Source of the DNA: Dechloromonas sp. A34
GTDB taxonomy: Bacteria > Pseudomonadota > Gammaproteobacteria > Burkholderiales > Rhodocyclaceae
DNA: 64,000 nt
NCBI RefSeq assembly: GCF_026261605.1
Contig: NZ_CP102486.1
Span: 744,001 to 808,000, forward strand
Direction: 5' to 3'
Shown here piece by piece: positions 37,932 through 49,376 of the stretch. Made by a program: the position numbers and the translations under genes. The notes under the pieces were generated by a model. It saw nothing but the letters and a program-made list of their open reading frames with translations, was not told the origin of the DNA and did not search any database. Each line of letters starts with the position of its first letter. Within the stretch, counting starts at the first letter, position 1.

Positions 37932-38860
37932 ATGATTCTCGGCGGCGACCTCGGCGGCACCAAGACGCTGCTGGCGCTTGCCGAACGCCAGAACGGCGGG
38001 CTGCGCATCGTGCGCCAGCAACGCTATGCCAGTGCCGACTACCCGAATTTCGACGATCTGCTCGCCGATTTCCTGGTCGGCGCTCCGCCCATCGCCAGTG
38101 CCTGTTTCGGCCTCGCCGGCCCGACCGATGGACGAACCGCCCAACTCACCTATCTCCCCTGGCGGCTGTCCAGTGCGGCGCTGCGCCGGCGCTTCGGGAT
38201 CGGTCGGGTGGTGCTGACCAACGATTTTGCGGCAACCGCCCATGGCCTGGCGCTGGTCGATCCAACGCAGATCATTACCCTGCACGCAGGCCAGCCGGTC
38301 GTCCACGCGCCACGGGTCATCGTTGGGGCCGGCACTGGGCTCGGCGTCGCCGGCCTGGTCTGGGGCGGCAAGCGTTATCGCGTCATCCCCGGCGAAGGCG
38401 GGCACCTCGGTTTCTCGCCGCAAACGTCGGAGCAGGGCGAGCTGTGGCGCTGGCTGCTCGACATGAAGGGTCGGGTGACCACCGAAGATATCGTCTCCGG
38501 CGCCGGCTTGGCGCGGATTTACGCCTTTCTTGGTGGTCCGCCGCTGCCCCGGCGGCGATCGGCCAGGCGGCGCTGGCCGCGACCGACCCGCTGGCCGGGC
38601 AGGCGCTGCAACTCTGGTCGAGTTGTTATGGAGCCTTCGCCGGCGATCTTGCCCTGCACTGGTTGGCCCGGGGCGGCGTCTATTTGACCGGCGGCATTGC
38701 CGCCAAGCTGATGCCGCAGGGCGACGTCACTCCCTTCGTTGCCGCCTTTCTAGCCAAGCGTGAGCACGCGCCACTGGTGGCTAACATGCCGGTCCGTCTG
38801 GTCATCGATGAAAATATCGGCTTACTGGGGGCGCTGGCGGTGGCAGACGGAGCGCGCTAA
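37932..38860 (+). CDS. glk: Glucokinase, one frameshift
   Basis: About 309 residues in two frames. Phosphorylates glucose with ATP. The N-terminal part has LGGDLGGTKTLLAL (ATP/phosphate), FGLAGPTDGR, TNDFAATAHGLALV and GAGTGLGVAGLVWGG with PGEGGHLGFSP. The C-terminal part resumes as AAIGQAALAATDPLAGQAL and ends GLLGALAVADGAR. One extra C in the run at 38547-38550 restores GGPPLPPAAIGQ. This is the E. coli-type Glk rather than ROK. A glucokinase suits the nearby glycogen cluster, since GH57 activity would release free glucose. Confidence 0.85.
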
Positions 38861-38884
38861 TCGGCGAACTGGCGGCAGGGGCAG

Positions 38885-39580
38885 TCAGTGTTTCAGGGCG
38901 CGGGCCGCGACGGCGACGGTAACCCTGGAGGCCCCATGCAACTTGAGAACACGGGCTGCTTCGTTGACGGTCGAGCCGGTGGTCATCACATCGTCGATCA
39001 GCAGGATTTGCCTGCCGCTGAAGTCGGTGCTGCATTCAAAAGCGCCACGCACATTGCGCTGGCGCTCCTTGAGCGGGAGATCGGCCTGCGGTGGCGTGGC
39101 GCGGGTGCGCTGGAGGCTGCTGCAGTCGAGGTTGTAAGCCAGCCGCTGGCTGAGAATGCGGGCAATTTCGACCGATTGATTGAAGCCGCGTTCGCGCAGG
39201 CGCTCGTCGTGCAGGGGGAGGGCGACGACCAATTCGTCACCCTTGGGCAGACAAGCGGCGAGCCGGTCGGCCAGCCAGCCGGCGACCGCCAGCTGGTGGC
39301 CGTATTTCAAGGCATGAATGATGCGGTCGATCGGGAAGTCGTAGCGAAAAGCCGCCACTGTTCGATCGAAATGGGGCGGAGTCTTCAGGCAGGCGCCGCA
39401 GCGTTCGCCATGCGTGGTCTGTTCGGCACATTGCGGGCATTGCGCCGGCGGCAGTGCTGGCAGGTCGCTCGCGCAGGCCGGACAAAGAAGGGCATCCCGG
39501 CTGTCAGCGCCGCAGAGCAGGCAACTGCCGGGCAGCAGTGACGCCAGCCAGTTGCGGGCGAGTTGTTTTATGGGAAGCAC
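38885..39580 (-). CDS. comF: ComF family protein (phosphoribosyltransferase-like)
   Basis: 231 residues from a GTG start. An N-terminal zinc-finger-like set (CLLCG, CPAC, CPQC, CGAC) precedes a PRTase domain with the PRPP loop LLIDDVMTTGSTVNEAARVL. ComF proteins take part in DNA uptake in competent bacteria and are otherwise often unassigned. The frame is open up to 39679, but starting there would cover the bioB promoter; the GTG at 39580 (MLPIKQLARN) is my choice, with moderate certainty. It converges on glk with a 24-nt gap and is divergent from bioB. Confidence 0.85.
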   Translation of the reverse strand: MLPIKQLARNWLASLLPGSCLLCGADSRDALLCPACASDLPALPPAQCPQCAEQTTHGERCGACLKTPPHFDRTVAAFRYDFPIDRIIHALKYGHQLAVAGWLADRLAACLPKGDELVVALPLHDERLRERGFNQSVEIARILSQRLAYNLDCSSLQRTRATPPQADLPLKERQRNVRGAFECSTDFSGRQILLIDDVMTTGSTVNEAARVLKLHGASRVTVAVAARALKH

Positions 39581-39597
39581 AAAGGCCTGGGGTAAAA

Positions 39598-39626
39598 TTG
39601 ACAGCCTAGTATACGTGCTCGATAAT
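39598..39626 (+). promoter_or_regulatory. Near-consensus sigma-70 promoter of bioBC
   Basis: TTGACA (39598-39603, perfect -35), exactly 17 nt, then GATAAT (39621-39626, 5 of 6). Transcription would begin near 39633, about 55 nt before the bioB ATG. It is the best promoter in the window by eye. No BirA- or BioR-like palindrome is obvious over it. Confidence 0.75.
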
Positions 39627-39687
39627 TCATAATTACCGACGCGATCCGTGTCTGATTTCTCTCGAATTTTCTCAAGCAAGGCCTCCC

Positions 39688-40671
39688 ATGCACGCTAGCA
39701 CTCTCGCCGCCGTCCCTTCCATTCCTCAGACCGCAACCACCCGCCGCTGGTCGGTGGCCGAGGTGCTCGCGCTCTATGAACTACCGTTGATGGATCTGAT
39801 CTGGCAAGCGCAAGGCGTACACCGCGAACACTTCGATCCGAACGCCATTCAACGCTCGACGCTGCTTTCGGTCAAGACCGGCGGCTGTTCCGAGGATTGC
39901 AGCTATTGTTCGCAGTCGGCCCGCTACGACACCGATACCGAACGCGAACGCCTGATGCCGCTCGACGAAGTGGTCGCCGCCGCCAAGGCTGCCAAGGACA
40001 AGGGCGCTTCCCGCTTCTGCATGGGCGCCGCCTGGAAGGGGCCGAAGGACAACGATCTCGATCGCGTGCTGGACATGGTGCGCGAGGTCAAGGCGCTTGG
40101 CATGCAGACCTGCGTCACGCTCGGCATGCTCAAGGATGGCCAGGCCGAGAAGCTGAAGGATGCCGGCCTCGACTACTACAATCACAATCTCGATACCGAC
40201 AAGGAATTCTACGGTCAGGTCATCAAATCCCACACCCACGACGACCGCCTCGATACCTTGGATCAGGTGCGCGACGCCGGCATCAACGTCTGCTCGGGCG
40301 GCATCATCGGCATGGGCGAGTCGCGCAAGAACCGCGCCGCGCTGATCGTCCAGTTGGCCAATCTGCCGCAGCCGCCGGAGTCGGTGCCGATCAACAACCT
40401 GGTGCCGATCCCCGGTACCCCGCTGGCTGACAATCCGCGCCTCGACCCGTTCGAGTTTGTGCGCACCATTGCCGCCGCCCGCATCACCATGCCGAAATCC
40501 TGGGTCCGCCTGTCGGCCGGCCGTCAGGAGATGAGCGACGAGTTGCAGGCGCTGTGCTTCCTGGCCGGCGCCAACTCGATGTTCTACGGCGACCATCTGC
40601 TGACTACCAGCAACCCGGAAGTCGATCGTGACGACGCGCTGTTTGCCCGTCTGGGTGTGAAACCGGTTTGA
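39688..40671 (+). CDS. bioB: Biotin synthase
   Basis: 327 residues. Radical SAM enzyme inserting sulfur into dethiobiotin. The CSEDCSYC motif binds the SAM-coordinated 4Fe-4S cluster; [18 protein letters not shown] and the RLSAGR end (arginine ligand of the 2Fe-2S cluster) are present. AAGG precedes the ATG. Its TGA overlaps the bioC start. The bioA, bioD and bioF genes are not in the window. Confidence 0.96.
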   Translation: MHASTLAAVPSIPQTATTRRWSVAEVLALYELPLMDLIWQAQGVHREHFDPNAIQRSTLLSVKTGGCSEDCSYCSQSARYDTDTERERLMPLDEVVAAAKAAKDKGASRFCMGAAWKGPKDNDLDRVLDMVREVKALGMQTCVTLGMLKDGQAEKLKDAGLDYYNHNLDTDKEFYGQVIKSHTHDDRLDTLDQVRDAGINVCSGGIIGMGESRKNRAALIVQLANLPQPPESVPINNLVPIPGTPLADNPRLDPFEFVRTIAAARITMPKSWVRLSAGRQEMSDELQALCFLAGANSMFYGDHLLTTSNPEVDRDDALFARLGVKPV

Positions 40672-41546
40672 GTGCAGGCTTTGTCGACCGGCAGCAGGTC
40701 GGTCGACGGTTTTCCAAGGTCGCGGCGAGCTATGGCGAGGCGGATTTCTTCGTCCGCGAGGTCGACCGCCGGATGCAGGAGCGGCTCGATTACGTCAAGA
40801 TCGAGCCCAAGCGCATCCTCGATCTGGGTTGCAGCCGGGGCGGCAGCTTTCCCGGCCTGGCGGCGCGTTATCCCGCCGCCGAGCTGATCGGACTGGATGT
40901 GGCGCCGGCCATGCTCGACACCGGCCATGTGTCACGCGCCGGCTGGCAGCGCTGGCTCGGCCTGGGCAAGGCATCCGGTCCGCAACGCCTGGCTGCCGAT
41001 GCGGCGAAGCTGCCGCTAAAAGCGAAGTCGGCGGCACTGGTCTGGTCGAACCTGCTGCTGCACTGGCTGGACGATCCCTTGCCGGCCCTCGCCGAGGCCC
41101 ATCGTGTCCTCGAAGTCGGCGGCCTGCTGATGTTCTCGACGCTGGGGCCGGATTCCCTGAAGGAACTGCGTACCGCCTTTAGCGACGGCTACGCCCACAC
41201 CCAGCGGTTTATCGACATGCACGATCTGGGCGATATGCTGGTCGGCTGCGGCTTCGCCGACCCGGTGATGGACATGGAAGTCATCACGCTGACTTACGAC
41301 GATCTCGATGCGCTGTTCGCCGAATTGCGCGCCGCCGGTTCCGGCTGTGCGATGAAGGCACGGCGGCACGGATTGACCGGTCGCGGTTCGCTGGCCGGGG
41401 CGCGGGCGGCCTATGAAACGATGCGCCGAGATGGCAAGCTGCCGGTGACCTTCGAGGTGGTCTATGGCCACGCCTGGAAGACCGAAGCCAAGCAGACCCC
41501 TGACGGCCGGGCCATCGTCCGTTTCGATCCGCCGCGTCGCAAGTGA
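40668..41546 (+). CDS. bioC: Malonyl-ACP O-methyltransferase BioC
   Basis: 292 residues. SAM-dependent enzyme that caps malonyl-ACP so fatty acid synthesis can build pimeloyl-ACP for biotin. Seen: the class I methyltransferase loop [23 protein letters not shown], the [13 protein letters not shown] region and [13 protein letters not shown], all typical of BioC. The start is a TTG whose TTGA overlaps the bioB stop, so translation is coupled; I see no better ATG. It ends back-to-back with msrQ (TGATCA). Confidence 0.9.
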   Translation: MSAGFVDRQQVGRRFSKVAASYGEADFFVREVDRRMQERLDYVKIEPKRILDLGCSRGGSFPGLAARYPAAELIGLDVAPAMLDTGHVSRAGWQRWLGLGKASGPQRLAADAAKLPLKAKSAALVWSNLLLHWLDDPLPALAEAHRVLEVGGLLMFSTLGPDSLKELRTAFSDGYAHTQRFIDMHDLGDMLVGCGFADPVMDMEVITLTYDDLDALFAELRAAGSGCAMKARRHGLTGRGSLAGARAAYETMRRDGKLPVTFEVVYGHAWKTEAKQTPDGRAIVRFDPPRRK

Positions 41547-42218
41547 TCAGTCCGGCTTGCGTTTGAAGTATTTGAGCGGCTTGGCGGCCGCGAAGCGCGG
41601 CACCGGAATGGCCTTGCTGCGGCGCTCCCGGACCCGCCAACCGAGCAGCAGACCGAGCGCCAGCGCATAGGCAACCGGCCAGAGCAGGGCGGTGTCTTCG
41701 GCGATGGACAGCCAGAGGTAATGGATGGCGGCGAGGATGCCGGCCAAGTAAGCATTGCGATGCAGTTCCTGCCATTTACGCCCGCCCAAGTGGCGAAGTG
41801 CCCACTGGTTCGAGGTGGCGGCAAGCGGGATCAGCAACAGCAAGGCGGCAAAACCGGCGCTGACGTAGGGTTGTTCGAAGATGTCGCGGGCGATGTCGTC
41901 CACCGCAAAGCCATGTTCGAAGCCGATGAAGGCCAGGAAGTGCAGGGTGGCGTAGAAAAAACAGAACAGCCCGAGCATGCGGCGCAGTCGCAATAGCCAG
42001 TGCAGCTGGGTGATCGCCCGCAACGGCGTGATGCAGAGGGTGACCAGCAGCAGGTTGAAAGTCCAGGTGCCGGTCCAGCGCTGCACGAAGGCGACCGGCT
42101 CGGGGCCGAAATCGCCGGTCCAGACGGCCCAGAGCAGTCGCTCGAAGGGCAGCAGGCAGATCAGGAAAAGTCCGGCTTTTATCCGAGATAGCTGCCTGGC
42201 TTCGGGTTGCCAGGTCAT
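41547..42218 (-). CDS. msrQ: MsrQ (YedZ) heme-binding membrane protein
   Basis: 223 residues, six predicted transmembrane helices. The heme b subunit that passes quinol electrons to the periplasmic methionine sulfoxide reductase MsrP. Seen: ITPLRAITQL, RRMLGLFCFFYATLHFLAFIGFEH and GGRKWQELHRNAYLAGILAAIHYLW with conserved histidines. The MsrP partner gene is not adjacent, which is usual elsewhere; it may lie outside the window. The start follows the HDOD stop with a 1-nt overlap (TGATG). Confidence 0.9.
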   Translation of the reverse strand: MTWQPEARQLSRIKAGLFLICLLPFERLLWAVWTGDFGPEPVAFVQRWTGTWTFNLLLVTLCITPLRAITQLHWLLRLRRMLGLFCFFYATLHFLAFIGFEHGFAVDDIARDIFEQPYVSAGFAALLLLIPLAATSNQWALRHLGGRKWQELHRNAYLAGILAAIHYLWLSIAEDTALLWPVAYALALGLLLGWRVRERRSKAIPVPRFAAAKPLKYFKRKPD

Positions 42219-43063
42219 CAGGCGGACAGAGCTGCCTTGAGGTCTTGGATGTCTTCTTCGGCCTCGCTCAGGATATCGATGTAACGTTCGCGCTGGCTGT
42301 TCATCAGCTCGATGTTGGTGGAGTTGATGTCGCCCGGCAGGAAAATTTCCGGGGTGACGGCAAGCAGGTTGGCGAAGTAAAGCACGTCACCGACCGAGCA
42401 GGGGGTTTCGATGTTTTTCAGATGGTCGTGATCCTGGACCGCGGCGACGACGCTTTCCGGCAAGCCAAGGATGTGAAGCAGGCTCTCGCCTATGCTTTCA
42501 TGCCAGCCGCTGATCAGTTCGATCATGGCCGGCTCATTGTCGCGGTATTCCTCGTATGAGGCCGCCCGGAAGAGCAGGTAGAAAATACCGATATCGTGTA
42601 CCAGGCCGGCCAGCATGGCTTCATCGGGATTGATGCGGCCGAGGTGGCGAGCCAGTACGCGGGCGATGGCCGCCACCCGGATCGAGTGTTCCCAGGCTTG
42701 GTGGGCGATATCATCGTAGGCGGCCAGATTCTTCGACTTCAGCATCTGGTCCATGGCCACGGCTAGCGAGGTGGTGCGCACGGCTTCAAAGCCAAGCCGG
42801 CTGATGGCCGTGGCGAGGTCGGTAATCTTCCGGCCGGATGGGTTGTAGCTGACCGAATTGGCCAGGCGCAACAGCTTGCTCGAGATCAGCGGTTCAATGC
42901 CCACCACCTGAACGACGCGTTCCAGGTTGGCGAGTGGGTCTTTCAGCGTATTCCTGACAAGAATCGCCGCATCCATGCAGGTCGGGAAATTGACATCCCC
43001 CGACAGGTCACGGGCGATGTCTTCAAGAATGCGAAAATGAATTCGCGAGTCGTTGGCAAGCAT
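42218..43063 (-). CDS. HDOD-domain signalling protein
   Basis: 281 residues. An HDOD domain fills most of the protein (from about FPTCMDAAILVRNTLKDP to the HLGRINPDEAMLAGLVHDIGIFYLL region). HDOD domains resemble HD phosphohydrolases but usually lack the full metal site; the VHDIG here keeps an HD pair. Such proteins appear in motility, c-di-GMP and stress signalling. It begins 1 nt after the CBS gene, so the two are co-translated. The exact partner is unknown. Confidence 0.85.
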   Translation of the reverse strand: MLANDSRIHFRILEDIARDLSGDVNFPTCMDAAILVRNTLKDPLANLERVVQVVGIEPLISSKLLRLANSVSYNPSGRKITDLATAISRLGFEAVRTTSLAVAMDQMLKSKNLAAYDDIAHQAWEHSIRVAAIARVLARHLGRINPDEAMLAGLVHDIGIFYLLFRAASYEEYRDNEPAMIELISGWHESIGESLLHILGLPESVVAAVQDHDHLKNIETPCSVGDVLYFANLLAVTPEIFLPGDINSTNIELMNSQRERYIDILSEAEEDIQDLKAALSA

Positions 43064-43064
43064 C

Positions 43065-43499
43065 TTAGCCGGCGATGTAGCGTTCCAGTTCGTCGATCAG
43101 AAACTGCTGCGAACTGATCGTTTCCTTGACCAGGTCGCCGATGGAAATCATGCCGACGACGCTGCCATCGTCGGTTAGTACCGGCAGATGGCGGAAATGC
43201 TTGTCCGTCATCAGAGCCATACATTCGTCCAGTGTCGTGCCCGGTGTGACGTAGGCCACCCGGTCACTCATGATTTCGCTGACCGTGGTTTCCTTGGAAC
43301 TCTTTCCTTGCAGGATGATCTTCCGAGCATAGTCGCGCTCGGAAAACATACCGACCAATTGTTCGCCATCAAGCACCAGCAGGGCACCAACGTCGTGCTG
43401 AGCCATGATGGTCAGCGCATGGAATACCGTATCGCGAGGAGCAACGACGGCAAGCGGACGACCAGTTTTGGCCGCCAGTAACTGTTTGAGCGTCTTCAT
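43065..43499 (-). CDS. Two-CBS-domain protein
   Basis: 144 residues comprising a pair of CBS domains (about 15-70 and 80-135), for example DTVFHALTIMAQHDVGALLVLDGEQLVGMFSERDYARKI in part and the second RHLPVLTDDGSVVGMISIGDLV. Stand-alone CBS pairs bind adenine nucleotides and act as energy sensors. GGAG lies about 8 nt before the ATG. It is followed by the HDOD gene; joint signalling is inferred from this coupling. Confidence 0.88.
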   Translation of the reverse strand: MKTLKQLLAAKTGRPLAVVAPRDTVFHALTIMAQHDVGALLVLDGEQLVGMFSERDYARKIILQGKSSKETTVSEIMSDRVAYVTPGTTLDECMALMTDKHFRHLPVLTDDGSVVGMISIGDLVKETISSQQFLIDELERYIAG

Positions 43500-43581
43500 G
43501 GGGGAGTCTCCTTTATAGGATGAGCTTGTTGTTAGGGCAGTCTATCCCGCCGGGCTAGGGCTGCCAAGTGGCCAAAAAACA

Positions 43582-43607
43582 AAAAAGGCAGCCGAAGCTG
43601 CCTTTTT
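43582..43607. terminator. Bidirectional terminator next to cytochrome c4
   Basis: AAAAAGGCAGC (43582-43592), loop CGAA, GCTGCCTTTTT (43597-43607). The A-run on plus serves as T-run for the minus-strand cytochrome gene, which ends at 43623. The remaining gap up to the CBS gene start (43500) holds that gene's promoter region. Confidence 0.88.
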
Positions 43608-43622
43608 CAAATTGCCTTCTGA

Positions 43623-44258
43623 TCAGCGCAGGCCTGCCGCAAATTCGGCAACCGCAGCGATTTCGACATCGGAAAGCTTGCCGGCGATATCGCGCATCAT
43701 CTTGGCCGGATCGTTGGCGCGTTCGCCAGCGCGGAAGGTCTTCAGCTGCAATTCGGTGTATTCCGGGAACTGGCCAGCCAGACGCGGATACTGGGCCGGC
43801 AGGCCGGCGCCGGCCGGGCCGTGGCAACCGGCACAGGCAGGAACACCCTTCTTGAAATCACCTTGACGCCAAAGTTTCTGGCCCAGGGCAATCTTGGCCT
43901 GATCCTTGGCGGCAGCCGGAGTCTGTTTCTGGCTGGCGAACCAAGCGGCGACGTTCTTCATGTCGTCGTCGGAAAGGGCGGCAACCATGCCGGCCATGAT
44001 CGGACTGTTACGGGCGGCCGGCTTGTCGCCTGCGGCCTTGAAATTGGTCAGTTGCTTGTAAATATATTCTTCGACCTGTCCGGCCAGGTTCGGGTTGGCG
44101 GAGACGGGGCTGTTGCCATCGGCGCCATGGCAGGCGACACAGATGGTTTCGGCGATGATTTTGCCCTTGGCAGGATCAGCCTTGCCCTTGGCTTCTTCAG
44201 ATGCATGAGCGATGAAACTGGTGGCAAGAAGGATTGCCATTGCCGTGGTGCGAATCAT
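43623..44258 (-). CDS. Diheme cytochrome c4
   Basis: 211 residues. Signal peptide ([15 protein letters not shown]) and two c-type heme motifs, CVACH and CAGCH, each in its own half, with the distal methionines in PIMAGM and KMMRDIAG. Length and symmetry match cytochrome c4, a periplasmic electron carrier to terminal oxidases. GGAG 8 nt before the ATG. It is divergent from ysxC across 107 nt containing an AT-rich GCTATTCTATATCAG core, without a convincing promoter pair. Confidence 0.92.
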   Translation of the reverse strand: MIRTTAMAILLATSFIAHASEEAKGKADPAKGKIIAETICVACHGADGNSPVSANPNLAGQVEEYIYKQLTNFKAAGDKPAARNSPIMAGMVAALSDDDMKNVAAWFASQKQTPAAAKDQAKIALGQKLWRQGDFKKGVPACAGCHGPAGAGLPAQYPRLAGQFPEYTELQLKTFRAGERANDPAKMMRDIAGKLSDVEIAAVAEFAAGLR

Positions 44259-44365
44259 TTACGAGCTCCTTGTACGCGTTTGTGGGCGCTTTGGCCGGAA
44301 CGGAGGTTACAAACCTGCTATTCTATATCAGTTCACCGCCCCTTGGCGGGTCTTCCGAGTTTTTT

Positions 44366-45109
44366 ATGCCACTGTTCCAACAGGCGGTTTTTCTGACAAC
44401 CGTCGCCAATCTCCGAGATTTACCCCAGGATTCAGTCCGCGAAGTTGCCTTTGCCGGGCGTTCGAACGCGGGAAAATCTTCCGCCATCAATACCCTCGCC
44501 GGGCGGGTTCGGCTGGCTTATGTCAGCAAGACGCCGGGGCGCACGCAGCACTTGAATTATTTCACGCTGGCCGACGGCAAATATTTCGTCGATCTGCCCG
44601 GTTACGGTTATGCCAAGGCGCCGGAGGCGATCCGCTCACAGTGGGAGGGGCTGATCGGCCCCTATCTCAGCAAGCGGGATCAATTGGCCGGGCTGGTGGT
44701 CATTATGGACATTCGTCGGCCGATGACCGACCTCGATTTGAAACTGATCGACTGGTTCCGGCCGACCGGGCGGCCGATCCATATCCTGCTCTCCAAGGCC
44801 GACAAGCTGAGTCGCCAGGAGCAGACCAAAGCCCTGCGTTCGGTCAAGGCCGAAGTGGCGACCTGGGGCGATGCCGAACTCTATTCCGTACAGCTTTTCT
44901 CCAGCCTGAAGAAGGCCGGCGTCGAGGAGGCCGAGGGCGTATTGGCCGGCTGGCTGGATATCGAAATCAAGAAAAAGGAAAACAAAGGGCCCCGGATAAG
45001 GGGGGTCCGGGGGCCAAAATGCCTTAACGTGGTCAAGGCACCCGCTCAGGGAGGTGAAGCGGGAGATAGCGCGTGCCATCTGCAGACTGTGACGCGGGTC
45101 AAAGCCTAA
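44366..45109 (+). CDS. engB: Ribosome biogenesis GTP-binding protein EngB (YsxC/YihA)
   Basis: 247 residues as read. TRAFAC-class GTPase needed for 50S assembly. G1 is [10 protein letters not shown]3 region [10 protein letters not shown]4 [12 protein letters not shown]. The GTPase fold ends near residue 205 ([11 protein letters not shown]); a further 40 residues ([14 protein letters not shown] to the stop) have no family counterpart and run through the structured hemB leader region. The extension may be real translation through that RNA or simply an unfiltered stop-free stretch. cytochrome c4 is divergent upstream. Confidence 0.9.
   Translation: MPLFQQAVFLTTVANLRDLPQDSVREVAFAGRSNAGKSSAINTLAGRVRLAYVSKTPGRTQHLNYFTLADGKYFVDLPGYGYAKAPEAIRSQWEGLIGPYLSKRDQLAGLVVIMDIRRPMTDLDLKLIDWFRPTGRPIHILLSKADKLSRQEQTKALRSVKAEVATWGDAELYSVQLFSSLKKAGVEEAEGVLAGWLDIEIKKKENKGPRIRGVRGPKCLNVVKAPAQGGEAGDSACHLQTVTRVKA
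44988..45100. ncRNA. Structured region upstream of hemB; candidate hemB/anti-hemB RNA motif
   Basis: Three consecutive hairpins: GGCCCC-GGA with TCCGGGGGCC (44988-44996/45006-45015), TGCCTT/AAGGCA (45020-45025/45035-45040), CCCGCT/AGCGGG (45041-45046/45058-45063), then a further GCGCG/CGCG region to about 45095. A conserved RNA motif reported upstream of hemB in betaproteobacteria is known under the names hemB and anti-hemB because the transcribed strand was unclear; position and structure here fit that description from memory. It overlaps the 3' end of the engB frame. I cannot confirm it without a covariance search. Confidence 0.45.
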
Positions 45110-45159
45110 AGTTCCGCCCGAGTCTAAAATTTTTCGCGACGATTTTGATTGAGGTTTGA

Positions 45160-46164
<1,005 letters not shown>

Positions 46165-46179
46165 TTCAGCAGTACCAGC

Positions 46180-46207
46180 AACTAGGGCGGCTGCGGCCGC
46201 CCTAGTT
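46180..46207. terminator. Hairpin between convergent hemB and slmA
   Basis: AACTAGGGCGG (46180-46190), loop CTGCGG, CCGCCCTAGTT (46197-46207): a perfect 11-bp stem in the 45-nt gap. T-runs are short on both sides, so it is a likely but not classic bidirectional terminator. Confidence 0.65.
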
Positions 46208-46209
46208 CG

Positions 46210-46818
46210 TTAACCGCCCGGTGCGCCGGACTGCGACAGGCAGGCGAAGTAGAGCATCGGCCATTGCTGTTGCCACTGGGTCAGCGGTTCGCGGCTGAAG
46301 CCGCTACGGGCGTACTGCTCCCAGCGACCGACGACATAGCAGCGCAACAGGTTGGCGAGGGCGCCGAAATCGGCGTCGGCCTTGAGGTTTTCCTGGGTCG
46401 CAGCAATTCTCAGCGCCTGCTTGAGGGAAGCTTCGATCTTGTCGAGCAGGGCATTGATGCGGGCTTGCAGGCGTTCATGCTCATTGACCAGGGCGTCGCC
46501 GATCAGGACACGGGTCATGCCGCGGTTTTTCTGGGCAAACCGCAGCAACATCCCGATCACCAGTTCGACCTGCTTGAGGCCCTGGCTTTCATCCGAGCTG
46601 ATCTGGTTGATGACGCCAAACAGGCTTTGCTCGATGAATTCGATCAAGCCTTCGAACATCTGGGCCTTGCTGGCGAAGTGCCGGTAAAGCGCGGCTTCCG
46701 AGCAGCCGAGTTTGGCGGCGAGGGCTGCCGTGGTGATCTTCTCCCCTTTCGGCGTCTCCAGCATGCCGGCCAGGGTTTGCAGGATCTGCAGGCGACGTTC
46801 GCCCGGTTTCGTTGCCAT
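46210..46818 (-). CDS. slmA: Nucleoid occlusion factor SlmA (TetR family)
   Basis: 202 residues. A TetR-type DNA-binding protein that blocks FtsZ over the chromosome. The helix-turn-helix is ITTAALAAKLGCSEAALYRHFASKAQMFEGLIEFIE in part (KLGCSEAALYRHF). GAGGGGG precedes ATG 46818; the frame is open 9 codons further but that start has no support. Neighbours argB and the HAD gene upstream match a conserved betaproteobacterial order. SlmA rather than a metabolic TetR is chosen from the LIEFIEQSLFGVINQI region and the neighbourhood. Confidence 0.88.
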   Translation of the reverse strand: MATKPGERRLQILQTLAGMLETPKGEKITTAALAAKLGCSEAALYRHFASKAQMFEGLIEFIEQSLFGVINQISSDESQGLKQVELVIGMLLRFAQKNRGMTRVLIGDALVNEHERLQARINALLDKIEASLKQALRIAATQENLKADADFGALANLLRCYVVGRWEQYARSGFSREPLTQWQQQWPMLYFACLSQSGAPGG

Positions 46819-46855
46819 GCTTGCCCCCTCGCGATTTATGATCATTGCCTGAAAA

Positions 46856-47497
46856 TTATAATCGACCGCAACGCTCCGGAAGTTGTAGAACCGATTTGAT
46901 TTTCACGTCGACGTAAGGCGAGCGCCGTAAGCCAGCACTTACCCACACCGTCTTCATGCCGAGCTTTTTTGCGGTTACCAGATTGGGCAGGCTGTCCTCG
47001 ACCATGATGCAGCGCTTCGGATCGAGATGCTCGGCCCGGAGTAGGGCGAGGAAGCCGGCCAGCATCGGCTTGGGGCGAAAACGCAGGTTCTCGACCGAGT
47101 ACACCGCTGAAAAGCAGTTGCCGAGACCGGTCAACTCAAGAATGGCCTCGGTGTAGTGGTGCGGCGCGTTCGAGAAAATTATTTTTCGGCCGGGCAGTCG
47201 GCGCAAAGTGTGCAAGGTAGCCTTCTGAAAGACCACCATGCGCTTCAGGTCGGGGAACTGGTGCGTTTCCCGGAGAAAATGCCGGGGGTCGGTACCGTGG
47301 TGACGCATCAGGCCGAGCAGCGTGGCACCGTAACGTACCCAGTAGTCCTGGCGAAGAAGGGTGGCAGCCTGTTCGTCGAGCCCCAAGTGCTGCTCGATGT
47401 ACTGGCGCATCGAGCGGTTGATGTGGGGAAAAATGTGCGGAGACGCGTTGTGGAGGGTGTTGTCGAGATCAAACAACCAGACGCGTCCCGCCTTCAT
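46856..47497 (-). CDS. HAD-family pyrimidine 5'-nucleotidase
   Basis: 213 residues. HAD motif I FDLDNTLHN, motif II around IIFSNAPHHY and motif III/IV VEDSLPNL. This subgroup (SDT1/PPM-like) dephosphorylates pyrimidine nucleotides such as UMP. The ATG directly abuts the argB stop, so it is transcribed with argB. Cellular role (pyrimidine salvage or clean-up) is inferred. Confidence 0.85.
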   Translation of the reverse strand: MKAGRVWLFDLDNTLHNASPHIFPHINRSMRQYIEQHLGLDEQAATLLRQDYWVRYGATLLGLMRHHGTDPRHFLRETHQFPDLKRMVVFQKATLHTLRRLPGRKIIFSNAPHHYTEAILELTGLGNCFSAVYSVENLRFRPKPMLAGFLALLRAEHLDPKRCIMVEDSLPNLVTAKKLGMKTVWVSAGLRRSPYVDVKIKSVLQLPERCGRL

Positions 47498-48934
<1,437 letters not shown>

Positions 48935-48938
<4 letters not shown>

Positions 48939-49363
48939 GCCTCTGGTAGTGCGGCGACTCCCCGGGCTGGGGTGTCGAGAAATATCCAGCACGGGTTGTT
49001 TGTTTCACGGCGGGCTTCGGCCACCGCCTGAAAGACCTCGATCAGCGTCGAGAAATTCTCGGACTCGGCTTGCTGCAGGCTGTCGGTTCCATTCAGCAAC
49101 AAGACCAATGACTGGCCGGCTTGCCCGTCCGGATCGGTCAGGCAATCGAAAAGGGCATCGAAATTGGCGCCGTACCAGGTCGGGAAATGCAGGATGGTGC
49201 CAATTTGGCGAAGCGATTCCGCTACTTTCCGACAGGCAGCAAGGTCCACTACGAAGACTGGTTTTCCAAGGTGGGCGGCTGTTTGTTCCAGTTCGGCGCG
49301 GTGAGTCGGTGGCAGGTAAAAAATGCCGGAATGGGCGGCTAATTTCAAGTGTTTCTCGTACAT
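48935..49363 (-). CDS. Barstar-like ribonuclease inhibitor
   Basis: 142 residues from ATG 49363 (MYEKHLKLAA). The barstar fold signature is visible: FVVDLAACRKVAESLRQIG followed by LHFPTWYGANFDALFDCLTD, in which WYGANFDAL contains the barnase-contacting aspartate region, and LLLLNG later. No signal peptide, so it is cytoplasmic as expected for an immunity protein. It is 13 nt downstream of the RNase gene and overlaps nudB by ATGA. The N-terminal 40 residues are an extra piece compared with barstar. Binding to the neighbouring RNase is inferred from the gene order. Confidence 0.85.
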
Positions 49364-49376
49364 GCCTGGCGCCTCG

